Positions 46,646-55,498 of a DNA stretch of 64,000 nt are shown piece by piece. The notes under the pieces were generated by a model. It ran no database searches and was not told the origin of the DNA. It saw nothing but the letters and a program-made list of their open reading frames with translations. Every line of letters begins with the position of its first letter. Position 1 is the stretch's first letter. The stretch is taken from NCBI RefSeq assembly GCF_001692325.1, contig NZ_LXKN01000005.1, positions 62,001-126,000 of the forward strand, written 5' to 3'. Both the position numbers and the translations under genes were made by a program. This stretch comes from Rhizobium sp. AC27/96. GTDB lineage: Bacteria; Pseudomonadota; Alphaproteobacteria; Rhizobiales; Rhizobiaceae.

Positions 46646-49525
46646 ATGTCTCTCGTTCCAGAAATCGACTACGGCACGCCCGCATCCCTCTCCGAAACCA
46701 TGGTGACGCTGACCATCGATGGGCGCGAGATTACCGTGCCCGAGGGCACGTCGATCATGCGGGCCTCGATGGAGGCCGGCATTCAGGTGCCGAAACTCTG
46801 CGCCACCGACATGGTCGATGCTTTCGGCTCCTGCCGTCTCTGTCTCGTCGAGGTCGAGGGCCGCAACGGCACCCCGGCCTCCTGCACGACGCCGGTCGCA
46901 CCGGGGATTGTCGTCCATACGCAGACCGGCCGCCTCAAGGATATTCGTCGCGGGGTTATGGAGCTTTATATCTCCGACCACCCGCTCGACTGTCTGACCT
47001 GCGCCGCCAACGGCGATTGCGAGCTTCAGGACATGGCCGGCGCCGTCGGCCTGCGCGATGTGCGCTATGGTTATGAGGGTGACAATCACGTCAAGGCGCG
47101 CAATAGCGGCGACATCAATCTGAAATGGATGCCGAAGGACGAGTCCAACCCTTATTTCACCTATGATCCTTCGAAGTGCATCGTCTGCTCACGCTGCGTT
47201 CGCGCCTGCGAAGAGGTGCAGGGTACGTTTGCGCTGACCATCGAGGGCCGGGGCTTCGGCTCGCGCGTCTCTCCCGGCATGCACGAACATTTCATCGACT
47301 CGGAATGCGTTTCCTGCGGCGCCTGCGTGCAGGCTTGCCCGACGGCGACGCTGACGGAGAAGTCGGTGATAGAGATCGGCCAGCCGGAGCATTCGCTCGT
47401 CACCACCTGTGCCTATTGCGGCGTCGGTTGCTCTTTCAAGGCGGAAATGCGCGGCGAGGAGCTTGTGCGCATGGTGCCGTGGAAGGATGGCCAGGCCAAT
47501 CGCGGCCATTCCTGCGTCAAGGGCCGCTTCGCCTATGGCTACTCGACCCACAAGGACCGCATCCTCAATCCGATGGTGCGCGAAAAAATCACCGATCCGT
47601 GGCGCGAAGTCACTTGGGACGAGGCCTTTGCCCATATCGCCACCGAGTTCAAACGTCTTCAATATCAGTATGGCCGCGAATCCGTCGGCGGCATCACCTC
47701 GTCGCGCTGCACGAATGAGGAAACCTTCCTCGTGCAGAAGCTGGTGCGCGCCGGCTTCGGCAACAACAATGTCGATACCTGCGCCCGTGTCTGCCACTCT
47801 CCCACAGGCTATGGCCTGGGTCAGGCTTTCGGCACGTCGGCCGGCACGCAGAATTTCGACAGCGTCGAGCATTCCGATGTTGTCCTCGTCATCGGCGCCA
47901 ACCCGACTGACGGCCATCCCGTGTTCGGTTCACGCTTGAAGAAGCGTCTGCGCCAGGGCGCCAAGCTCATCGTCATTGATCCGCGCCGCATCGATCTGGT
48001 GCGCACCCCGCATGTCGAGGCGAGCTTCCACCTGCCGCTGCAGCCGGGCACCAATGTCGCGATGATGACGGCGCTCGCCCATGTCATCGTCACCGAGGGC
48101 CTGTTCGACGAAAAGTTCATCCGCGAACGCTGCGACTGGTCGGAGTTTGAGGATTGGGCAGCCTTCGTCGCCGAACCACAGCACAGCCCGGAGGAAACGG
48201 AAAAATACACCGGTGTTTCCCCGGATCTCGTACGGGGCGCTGCTCGTCTCTTCGCCAAAGGCGGCAATGGCGCGATCTATTATGGTCTCGGCGTCACCGA
48301 GCACAGCCAGGGCTCGACCACGGTCATGGCGATCGCCAACCTCGCCATGGTGACCGGCAATATCGGCCGGCCCGGCGTCGGCGTGAACCCGCTACGTGGC
48401 CAGAACAATGTGCAGGGCTCCTGTGACATGGGCTCCTTCCCACACGAGCTGCCGGGCTATCGCCATATCTCCGACGACGCGACGCGTGATATCTTCGAAA
48501 AGCTCTGGGGTGTGAAGCTCAACAATGAGCCGGGTCTGCGCATCCCGAACATGCTGGATGCCGCCGTCGACGGCAGCTTCAAGGGCCTCTACATCCAGGG
48601 CGAAGACATTCTCCAGTCCGATCCGGATACCAAGCATGTTGCCGCCGGTCTTGCCGCGATGGAATGCGTTGTCGTCCACGATCTCTTCCTGAACGAGACC
48701 GCCAATTACGCCCATGTCTTCCTGCCGGGCTCGACCTTCCTGGAAAAGGACGGCACCTTCACCAATGCCGAGCGCCGCATCAACCGTGTGCGCAAGGTCA
48801 TGACCCCGCGCAATGGCTATGCCGACTGGGAAGTGACGCAGAAGATGGCGCAGGCCATGGGCCTTGGCTGGAACTATACGCATCCCTCCGAGATCATGGA
48901 CGAAATTGCCGCAACGACCCCGAGCTTCGCGCTCGTCTCCTACGACTATCTGGAGAAGATGGGCTCGGTGCAGTGGCCCTGCAACGAGAAGACGCCGCTC
49001 GGTTCGCCGATCATGCATGTCGATGGCTTCGTGCGCGGCAAGGGCAAGTTCATCCGCACGGAATATGTCGCGACCGACGAACGCACCGGCCCGCGCTTCC
49101 CGCTGCTGCTGACGACGGGGCGCATCCTCAGCCAGTACAATGTCGGCGCGCAGACGCGGCGAACGGAGAATGTCGTCTGGCATGCCGAGGATCGTCTGGA
49201 GATGCATCCGCATGATGCCGAGCAGCGCGGCATTCGCGAGGGTGACTGGATCAAGCTGACCAGCCGCTCTGGCGACACGACGCTTCGGGCACTCATCACC
49301 GACCGCGTGGCTCCCGGCGTCGTCTACACGACCTTCCACCACCCGGACACACAGGCAAACGTCATCACCACTGACTATTCGGACTGGGCGACGAATTGCC
49401 CGGAATACAAGGTGACGGCAGTGCAGGTCTCGCCGTCCAACGGCCCCTCGCAATGGCAGGTCGATTATGATGAACAGGCCCGGCAGTCTCGCCGTATTGC
49501 GGGCAAGATGGAGGCCGCGGAGTGA
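46646..49525 (+). CDS. fdsA: NAD-dependent formate dehydrogenase alpha subunit (molybdenum)
   Basis: The 959-residue catalytic subunit oxidises formate to CO2 at a Mo-bis-MGD centre. The N-terminal [2Fe-2S] domain has C52, C63, C66 and C80. A His-Cys [4Fe-4S] ligand set follows (C116, C119, C125). Two ferredoxin-type clusters use C178, C181, C184, C188 and C221, C224, C227, C231. The catalytic domain has a further [4Fe-4S] with C255, C258, C262 and C290. The molybdenum ligand is C383 in CARVCHSPTG, a cysteine where Sec enzymes have selenocysteine. The C-terminal MGD-binding domain (to about 930) is complete. The gene is complete and normal in length. Confidence 0.97.
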   Translation: MSLVPEIDYGTPASLSETMVTLTIDGREITVPEGTSIMRASMEAGIQVPKLCATDMVDAFGSCRLCLVEVEGRNGTPASCTTPVAPGIVVHTQTGRLKDIRRGVMELYISDHPLDCLTCAANGDCELQDMAGAVGLRDVRYGYEGDNHVKARNSGDINLKWMPKDESNPYFTYDPSKCIVCSRCVRACEEVQGTFALTIEGRGFGSRVSPGMHEHFIDSECVSCGACVQACPTATLTEKSVIEIGQPEHSLVTTCAYCGVGCSFKAEMRGEELVRMVPWKDGQANRGHSCVKGRFAYGYSTHKDRILNPMVREKITDPWREVTWDEAFAHIATEFKRLQYQYGRESVGGITSSRCTNEETFLVQKLVRAGFGNNNVDTCARVCHSPTGYGLGQAFGTSAGTQNFDSVEHSDVVLVIGANPTDGHPVFGSRLKKRLRQGAKLIVIDPRRIDLVRTPHVEASFHLPLQPGTNVAMMTALAHVIVTEGLFDEKFIRERCDWSEFEDWAAFVAEPQHSPEETEKYTGVSPDLVRGAARLFAKGGNGAIYYGLGVTEHSQGSTTVMAIANLAMVTGNIGRPGVGVNPLRGQNNVQGSCDMGSFPHELPGYRHISDDATRDIFEKLWGVKLNNEPGLRIPNMLDAAVDGSFKGLYIQGEDILQSDPDTKHVAAGLAAMECVVVHDLFLNETANYAHVFLPGSTFLEKDGTFTNAERRINRVRKVMTPRNGYADWEVTQKMAQAMGLGWNYTHPSEIMDEIAATTPSFALVSYDYLEKMGSVQWPCNEKTPLGSPIMHVDGFVRGKGKFIRTEYVATDERTGPRFPLLLTTGRILSQYNVGAQTRRTENVVWHAEDRLEMHPHDAEQRGIREGDWIKLTSRSGDTTLRALITDRVAPGVVYTTFHHPDTQANVITTDYSDWATNCPEYKVTAVQVSPSNGPSQWQVDYDEQARQSRRIAGKMEAAE

Positions 49526-49543
49526 ATTTGAACGTGGGGAAAG

Positions 49544-49736
49544 ATACCCCCCTCTGTCACTTTCGTGACATCTCCCCCACAAGGGGGGAGATTGTTGGGA
49601 CTTTGCCGTTTGTCACTCGCAAGACAACAGACTGCGATGTCAGCGGACTTGATGTTCGCTTGAGGCAAGAGAGTGCTGCGGGTTACCAATCTCCCCCCTT
49701 GTGGGGGAGATGTCACGAAGTGACAGAGGGGGGTAT
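49544..49736. repeat. 193-base element with 50-base inverted arms between fdsA and fdhD
   Basis: The left arm (49544-49594) and right arm (49687-49736) are inverted copies that differ by one inserted T. Each arm contains TGTCAC...GTGACA, and a CTCCCCC/GGGGGAG stem. The 92-base centre has no open frame. The structure is that of a MITE-like or RIME-like intergenic repeat, and similar arms are common in rhizobial genomes. The right arm ends 18 bases before the fdhD start. Confidence 0.85.
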
Positions 49737-49754
49737 TCCGCGCCCCGTCACGCA

Positions 49755-50582
49755 ATGACCAAATTCACCCCCACCACCACTGTCCCCGAAACCGCCCGCC
49801 GCAATGGCGTCATCAATTCGGGCTCCCGCATTGTCCCCGAGGAAGTGCCGATCGCCTTTTCCTATGGTGGCTCCTCGCATGCGGTCATGATGGGCACGCC
49901 CGATGATCTCGAGGATTTTGCCTTCGGCTTCAGCCTGACCGAGGGCATCATCGCTGATATCGGCGAAATCGCCGCGGTCGAACCGCTCGAGGATGAGCAG
50001 GGGATCGATGTGCAGATCACGCTGGTCGATGATGTCGCCGACGCGCTGCGGCTGCGGCGCCGACATATGGCCGGCCCCGTCGGCTGCGGTCTCTGCGGCA
50101 TCGAATCCATCGAGCAGGCGGTGCGCAAGGTTCCCGATGTTTCGAAGGTGGCGTTGACGCTGACGCAGAAGGATATCGTCCGCGCTATCGCCTTGCTCAA
50201 CGATGCCCAGCCGCTGCATCGCGAAACGCGCGCGGTGCATGGGGCGGGATTCTATATTCCATCCGAAGGGCTGCTTGCCGTGCGCGAGGATGTCGGCAGG
50301 CACAATGCGCTCGACAAGCTCTGCGGCGCCGTCATCCGCTCCGGCCGCAAGGGAGCGGAGGGCGTGGTGGCCGTCACCAGCCGGCTATCGGTCGAGATGG
50401 TGCAGAAGGCTGCCATATTGGGCAGTTCCGTGCTGGTGGCCATCTCCGCGCCGACAGCACTTGCCATCCGCACGGCTGATGAGGCCGGCATGACGCTGGT
50501 GGCGCTCGTGCGCGGCGACGATTTCGAAATTTTCACCCATCCGCATCGCATTATCACGGGGAGCATTGCCGATGTCGCCTGA
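49755..50582 (+). CDS. fdhD: Formate dehydrogenase accessory sulfurtransferase FdhD
   Basis: A protein of about 275 residues that passes sulfur from a cysteine desulfurase to the Mo-bis-MGD cofactor, needed for FdsA activity. The Cys loop is GCGLCG with C111 and C114. REDVGRHNALDKL and TSRLSVEMVQKAA are family signatures. I choose the ATG at 49755 (MTKFTP); the open frame runs back to 49701 but into the inverted repeat. No good ribosome binding site is visible ahead of this ATG, so expression may depend on upstream translation or on another start. It overlaps fdsD. Confidence 0.93.
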   Translation: MTKFTPTTTVPETARRNGVINSGSRIVPEEVPIAFSYGGSSHAVMMGTPDDLEDFAFGFSLTEGIIADIGEIAAVEPLEDEQGIDVQITLVDDVADALRLRRRHMAGPVGCGLCGIESIEQAVRKVPDVSKVALTLTQKDIVRAIALLNDAQPLHRETRAVHGAGFYIPSEGLLAVREDVGRHNALDKLCGAVIRSGRKGAEGVVAVTSRLSVEMVQKAAILGSSVLVAISAPTALAIRTADEAGMTLVALVRGDDFEIFTHPHRIITGSIADVA

Positions 50583-50838
50583 CGAAACGCATCACGGCAA
50601 GACCGGAACGAAGCTCATCTATATGGCAAACCAGATCGCGACTTTCTTCAAGACGCAGCCAGCGAGCGAAGCGGTCCAGGGTGTCGCCACCCACATCAAC
50701 AAGTTCTGGGAGCCGCGCATGCGGCGTCAGCTATTCGAAATCATCGATCAAGGCGATAGTGGGTTGAGCCCTCTCGTCCTGGAAGCTGCCCTGTTGATCC
50801 ACAGGCCAGCGCCAGTGGAGAAAGTCACGTCTGCTTAA
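50572..50838 (+). CDS. fdsD: Formate dehydrogenase delta subunit
   Basis: An 88-residue protein that fits the small FdsD subunit of NAD-dependent formate dehydrogenases, required for full activity. KLIYMANQIATFFKTQP and FWEPRMRRQLFEIIDQG are the family motifs. The ATG at 50572 lies inside the fdhD 3' end (11-base overlap), with GGGGAG upstream. It completes the fdsGBA-fdhD-fdsD order. Confidence 0.93.
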   Translation: MSPDETHHGKTGTKLIYMANQIATFFKTQPASEAVQGVATHINKFWEPRMRRQLFEIIDQGDSGLSPLVLEAALLIHRPAPVEKVTSA

Positions 50839-50945
50839 CATCCGAAGCTGATGAATGGTATTGGATGGTACGAGAATCCGTCTACCTAGGTGATTCTTGC
50901 CGACCAAATGCGGGTGCTGGTCTCTGAAACGAGGAGGAGTTGTTC

Positions 50946-52607
50946 ATGACGGCTGCGGATACGAATATTTCCAGGGGGGCGGCAGCGGCGGGCCTGCTCG
51001 ATCGAGAGCGCATCATCGCCAAGCCGGGCTTCAACCGGTGGCTTGTGCCGCCGGCCGCGCTTGCGATCCATCTGTGCATCGGCATGGCCTATGGTTTCAG
51101 CGTTTTCTGGCTGCCCTTGTCCAAGGCGCTCGGCACGCCGACGCCCGCTCCCGCTGAATGTACAAGCCTCAATCTTCTATCCGCCCTGTTCACCACGAGC
51201 TGCGATTGGCGCGTCAGCGATCTCGGCTGGATCTATACGCTGTTCTTCGTGCTGCTCGGCTCTTCCGCCGCCATTTGGGGTGGCTGGCTGGAGCGGGTCG
51301 GGCCGCGCAAGGCCGGTGTCGTTTCGGCCTGCTGCTGGTGCGGCGGTATCCTGATCGCTGCTGTCGGCGTCATCTACCATCAGCTCTGGCTAATGTGGGT
51401 CGGTGCCGGCGTCATCGGTGGCGTCGGTCTTGGCCTCGGCTATATCTCGCCCGTGTCGACGCTGATCAAATGGTTTCCCGACCGGCGCGGCATGGCGACC
51501 GGCATGGCGATCATGGGCTTTGGCGGTGGCGCGATGATCGGTGCGCCGCTCGCGAACCTGTTGATGACCCACTTCCGCACCGACAGCTCGGTCGGCGTCT
51601 GGCAGACCTTTATCGTCATGGCGGCGATCTATTTCGTCTTCATGATGGGCGGCGCCTTCGGCTATCGCCTGCCGCCGGCCGGCTGGCGTCCGGAAGGCTG
51701 GACGCCGCCCGTTGCCAAGAGCACGATGATCACGACGAAGCATGTGCATCTGCGCGATGCGCACAAGACCAAGCAGTTCTGGCTCATCTGGGCCGTGCTG
51801 TGCCTCAACGTCTCGGCCGGCATCGGCGTCATCGGCATGGCTTCGCCGATGCTGCAGGAAATCTTCGGCGGTGCGTTGATCGGCCTGCCGGACCTGAAGT
51901 TCACGGATCTCAGCAAGGATCAGGTGGCTCTGGTCGCGGCGATCGCCGCCGGCTTTGCCGGGTTGATTTCGCTTTTCAATATCGGCGGACGCTTCTTCTG
52001 GGCCTCGCTCTCCGACAAAATCGGCCGCAAGAACACCTATTACTGCTTCTTCGTCATCGGTATCGCGCTTTATATTTTGGCCCCTTGGGCGGCGGGCATT
52101 CACAGCAAGGTGCTGTTCGTCGGTGCCATCTGCATCATCCTGTCGATGTATGGCGGCGGCTTTGCCACGGTTCCGGCCTATCTCGCCGATATATTCGGGA
52201 CGCAGTTCGTCGGCGCGATCCATGGCCGGCTGCTGACGGCCTGGGCGACGGCGGGCATCATCGGGCCGGTCGTGGTCAACTATATCCGCGAGGCGCAGAA
52301 GGCCGCCGGCGTCGAAGGCGCACAGCTCTACACCTTCACCATGTATATCCTCGCCGCCATGCTGGCGCTTGGCCTCATCGCCAATTCGCTGGTCAGGCCG
52401 CTTGCGGACAAGTGGTTCATGTCGGATGAGGAAGTGGCGGCGCTACAGGCAAAGACCGCCGCCGCCAATGCCGGCCCCACCGGCTCCTTCGGCATCGGCA
52501 AGGGCGGCTTCGACGGCAAGGCGCTGATCGCCTGGGCCATCGTCGGCATTCCGCTGCTCTGGGGCGTCTGGGTGACGATCAAGAGCACCTACGCACTGTT
52601 CGGTTAA
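50946..52607 (+). CDS. OFA family MFS transporter (oxalate/formate antiporter type)
   Basis: A 553-residue major facilitator with about twelve membrane segments. It resembles the OFA family: early MAYGFSVFWLPLSKAL, GGVGLGLGYISPVSTLIKWFPDRRGMATG, and after the central loop SDKIGRKNTYY with YLADIFGTQFVGAIHG. It is longer than the usual 400-450 residues owing to an insertion near the first helices (CTSLNLLSALFTTSCDW) and longer loops. Position 107 bases after fdsD suggests formate or oxalate transport in this module. GAGGAGGAG precedes the ATG. Confidence 0.9.
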   Translation: MTAADTNISRGAAAAGLLDRERIIAKPGFNRWLVPPAALAIHLCIGMAYGFSVFWLPLSKALGTPTPAPAECTSLNLLSALFTTSCDWRVSDLGWIYTLFFVLLGSSAAIWGGWLERVGPRKAGVVSACCWCGGILIAAVGVIYHQLWLMWVGAGVIGGVGLGLGYISPVSTLIKWFPDRRGMATGMAIMGFGGGAMIGAPLANLLMTHFRTDSSVGVWQTFIVMAAIYFVFMMGGAFGYRLPPAGWRPEGWTPPVAKSTMITTKHVHLRDAHKTKQFWLIWAVLCLNVSAGIGVIGMASPMLQEIFGGALIGLPDLKFTDLSKDQVALVAAIAAGFAGLISLFNIGGRFFWASLSDKIGRKNTYYCFFVIGIALYILAPWAAGIHSKVLFVGAICIILSMYGGGFATVPAYLADIFGTQFVGAIHGRLLTAWATAGIIGPVVVNYIREAQKAAGVEGAQLYTFTMYILAAMLALGLIANSLVRPLADKWFMSDEEVAALQAKTAAANAGPTGSFGIGKGGFDGKALIAWAIVGIPLLWGVWVTIKSTYALFG

Positions 52608-52624
52608 GCAATTCCGTAAAACAA

Positions 52625-52660
52625 CGAAGCCGCCTCGATCCCTCGGGGCGGCTTCGCTTT
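52625..52660 (+). terminator. Rho-independent terminator after the OFA transporter
   Basis: CGAAGCCGCC pairs with GGCGGCTTCG around a short GA/TC-containing loop, followed by CTTT. It is 18 bases past the transporter stop and may also serve the convergent chemotaxis receptor gene ending at 52676. Confidence 0.75.
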
Positions 52661-52675
52661 GCGCTGAAAAGGAAA

Positions 52676-54349
52676 TCATGCCACCCGGCGCAAGACCATG
52701 TCCCTGACCTTCGCGTCGGCGAGGCGGAATTGCGCCAGCAGCGTATGCAGCGCGTCCGCCTCACTGGCAAGTCTGAGGCTTGCGGCCGTGCTTTCCTCGA
52801 CCATGGCGGCATTCTGCTGTGTCGTCTGATCCAGCGAATTGATGGCCGAGTTGATTTCCCTGAGGCCGATCGTCTGTTCCTTCGAGGCTTTGACGATGGC
52901 GGCGACGTTGGTGTTGATGTCGGCGACCTGGGTGACGATCTGTTCCAGCGCGGTGCCCGTCTGGCCGACAAGGCCGACGCCATTCTTCACATGCTCGCTT
53001 GAAGCCGTGATCAGCGCCTTGATCTCCTTGGCCGCACTGGCGGAGCGTTGCGCCAGTTCGCGCACTTCCTGGGCCACGACGGCGAAGCCCTTGCCCGCCT
53101 CGCCGGCACGGGCTGCCTCGACACCGGCGTTGAGCGCCAGCAGATTGGTCTGGAAGGCGATGTCGTCGATGACGCCGATGATATTGGTGATCTCGCGGGA
53201 GGATTTCTCGATCTGATCCATGGCGGCAACGGCGCTGCGCACCACCGTGCCGGATTGCTCGGCGCCATGCTTGGTCTCGGCGACGAGGCGTCCGGCTTCC
53301 TCTGCACGCTGGCTGGAATCCGCGACCGTGGTGGTGATTTCCTCCAATGCGGCTGCCGTCTCTTCCACCGAGGCGGCCTGCTGCTCCGTGCGTCGCGAGA
53401 AGGATTCGGCGGAGTCGCCGAGCTCGCGTGAGCCGGCGGCAATGGCGCTGGCATTGTCGCCGACCGTGGTCAGCGTGTCGGACAGCTTGCGCACCGTCGC
53501 GTTGAAATCGTGGCGGAGTTGCTCCATGGACGGCACGAAGGATCGATCAAGCGTCTTGGTCAGGTCGCCCTCCGACAGGTTGCGCAGCGCGCCGCCAAGT
53601 TCGCTGATGGCGCTCATACGCGAGGTCACGTCGGTTGCGAATTTCACCACCTTGTAGACCTTGCCGTCGGCGTCGGTGATTGGGTTATAGGCAGCCTGGA
53701 TCCAGATTTCCTTGCCGCCTTTGCCGTAGCGGACAAATTCGTTGGCGATGAATTCGCCCTGCGCCAGACGTTGCCAGAAACGCTGGTATTCCTCCGTGCG
53801 GGCATAGGTTGGCTCGCAGAAGATGCTGTGGTGCTTGCCGACGATTTCGCTGAGCGCATAGCCCATGGCGCCGCAGAAGTTTTCGTTGGCGGTCAGGATC
53901 TCGCCTGTGGGAAGGAATTCGATGACGGCCTGCGAGCGCGAGAGCGCTTCGAGCTTGCCGGCATCGTCGATCGCCTTCTTCTTGGTCTCGGTAACGTCAG
54001 CGGCGAACTTTACAACCTTCACCGGTTTGCCGTTGCGGAAAACCGGGTTGTAGGAAGCCTGGATCCAGATCTCGCGATTGCCCTTGGCGAGCCGCTTGTA
54101 GGTGCCGGCGTCATATTCGCCGCGGCCGAGGCGCGCCCAAAAGTCATGATAGGCGGGAGTGGCGACATAGGCCGGCTCGCAGAACATGCGGTGATGATTG
54201 CCGACGATTTCCTTCAGCTCATAGCCGAGCGCGCGGCAGAAATTCTCGTTTGCAGTCAGCACTTTGCCCTGAAGATCGAATTCGATGATGGCCTGCGACT
54301 TGGAAACGGCAGACAGGATGCGGCTGGCATCCGATGATAGGCTGAACAT
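52676..54349 (-). CDS. Methyl-accepting chemotaxis protein with two PAS domains, soluble
   Basis: A 557-residue receptor with no membrane segment. Two PAS domains in tandem (about 13-120 and 135-242) are near copies: both carry LTANENFC, a GYxLxEIVG loop, HHxxFCEP and REIWIQA/KEIWIQA, then VKFAxDVT. A HAMP-like region at about 245-295 leads to the signalling domain with the conserved hairpin tip EIxNIIGVIDDIAFQTNLLALNA. The PAS pair probably senses redox, oxygen or a small ligand in the cytoplasm. It lies next to CheW, its partner. The start follows GGGGAAAAGGA. Confidence 0.93.
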   Translation of the reverse strand: MFSLSSDASRILSAVSKSQAIIEFDLQGKVLTANENFCRALGYELKEIVGNHHRMFCEPAYVATPAYHDFWARLGRGEYDAGTYKRLAKGNREIWIQASYNPVFRNGKPVKVVKFAADVTETKKKAIDDAGKLEALSRSQAVIEFLPTGEILTANENFCGAMGYALSEIVGKHHSIFCEPTYARTEEYQRFWQRLAQGEFIANEFVRYGKGGKEIWIQAAYNPITDADGKVYKVVKFATDVTSRMSAISELGGALRNLSEGDLTKTLDRSFVPSMEQLRHDFNATVRKLSDTLTTVGDNASAIAAGSRELGDSAESFSRRTEQQAASVEETAAALEEITTTVADSSQRAEEAGRLVAETKHGAEQSGTVVRSAVAAMDQIEKSSREITNIIGVIDDIAFQTNLLALNAGVEAARAGEAGKGFAVVAQEVRELAQRSASAAKEIKALITASSEHVKNGVGLVGQTGTALEQIVTQVADINTNVAAIVKASKEQTIGLREINSAINSLDQTTQQNAAMVEESTAASLRLASEADALHTLLAQFRLADAKVRDMVLRRVA

Positions 54350-54590
54350 TCCTTTTCCCCTCTCCGAGAGCTCACGCTTGCCGGGCGTCGACTTGATGGC
54401 AACGAAGCGGGCGGCCGCGCTCGTCAGAGCGCCGACAGGACAGCGCTCCGCACGGGATGGTCGGAATGTTTTGATTGTATTTTCTCACCTCACCTCACAA
54501 TCGATGATGGAGCTGGCTCCATTAATTTTGAGTAAAATTAGATGTATTAGAAATCGTAATTTAAATAAAATATAACTAACTAAAATTAGG

Positions 54591-54630
54591 AGCAAATAAA
54601 AAACCGCCACTGGAAAGGTGGCGGTTCTTA
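54591..54630 (-). terminator. Rho-independent terminator of cheW
   Basis: On the minus strand AACCGCCAC pairs with GTGGCGGTT around a 7-base loop, followed by a T-rich run (54597-54603 on the plus strand reads as As). The 301-base gap 54350-54650 is otherwise very AT-rich (54480-54600) and has no gene. Confidence 0.9.
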
Positions 54631-54650
54631 AGAAATTGAGCTTTGCGAAG

Positions 54651-55127
54651 TTAAGCGGCGAGTTCTTCCGTTTCGCTTTCCTTGAACATCTTGGCGAGGT
54701 TCAGGAAGCAGATCATGCCATTCTCGGTGGCGATGATGCCTTCGCAATAGGCGCGATCGAAGGAGGCAGTCACTTCCGGAACCGGCTGCACCTGGCTGGA
54801 GGCGATGGTCAGGATATCGGAGACGCGATCGACCAGCATGCCGATGACCATGTTGTGGACTTCGGCGACGACGATGGCGCTGCGCTCATTGGCAACCGTG
54901 CTCTGCATGCCGAGCTTGTAGGCGAGGTCGATGATCGGGATGACCGAGCCGCGCAGGTTCATGACGCCGATGACATCGGCTGGCGCATGCGGGATCGGCG
55001 TCGATGGCGCCCAGCCGCGGATTTCGCGGATCGTGGTGGTCTTGACGCAGAATTCCTGCTCATGAAGCCGGAAAGCAATGATTTCCAGAGTATCGCCGCT
55101 GAAGCTGGTGGAATTGATCGTGGCCAT
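54651..55127 (-). CDS. cheW: Chemotaxis coupling protein CheW
   Basis: A 158-residue CheW. The family pattern is EIIAFRLHEQEFCVKTTTIREI, VMNLRGSVIPIIDLAYKLG and SAIVVAEVHNMVIGMLVDRVSDI. It links receptor to CheA kinase. I choose the ATG at 55127 (MATINSTS), with GGGAAGA upstream; the open frame extends beyond. It is followed by a strong terminator, then the receptor gene in the same direction with a 300-base gap, so the two are separate units. Confidence 0.93.
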   Translation of the reverse strand: MATINSTSFSGDTLEIIAFRLHEQEFCVKTTTIREIRGWAPSTPIPHAPADVIGVMNLRGSVIPIIDLAYKLGMQSTVANERSAIVVAEVHNMVIGMLVDRVSDILTIASSQVQPVPEVTASFDRAYCEGIIATENGMICFLNLAKMFKESETEELAA

Positions 55128-55284
55128 GAACGTTCTTCCCATTGACGCCTGACGCCAAATACGGCGTGTTGATGGCACGATAGAGCAAGAATGTTGCTCA
55201 AACCTAAATCTGCCGACAAGGTTTCGAATAGGGGAGGCTGGCGAAGCATGCCGCTGGAAGTATGGGGGTTGCAAAAGGAGGCCG

Positions 55285-55338
55285 GCCACCCGCCCTCGTG
55301 GTTCGAGACGGCCCTTTGGGCCTCCTCACCATGAGGGC
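55285..55338. repeat. 54-base intergenic repeat (inverted copy of 30140-30193)
   Basis: The reverse complement matches 30140-30193 with one mismatch. It holds the GGCCC/GGGCC hairpin. It lies in the gap between cheW and arginase (55128-55498), which has no gene. Confidence 0.85.
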
Positions 55339-55394
55339 TGGTCTTCTGACGCTCCGCCGCCCAAGAACGTGGCTATATCGAGGAAGGGCTCACT

Positions 55395-55431
55395 CCACCC
55401 TCATCCTGAGCCTGTCGAAGGACGAGGGTGG
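55395..55431. repeat. REP-like palindrome (CCACCCTC...GAGGGTGG)
   Basis: CCACCCTC-A-TCCT pairs with AGGA-C-GAGGGTGG around GAGCCTGTCGA. The CTCATCCTGAGCCTGTCGA word is one I associate with a repeat found across alphaproteobacterial genomes. It sits about 70 bases beyond the arginase stop. Confidence 0.7.
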
Positions 55432-55498
55432 CCCGAGATAGGAATAGGCCGCCCGCTGGCGAACCGTCGTCGGATTCCGCCGCCAGCCAAGCAGCGCC

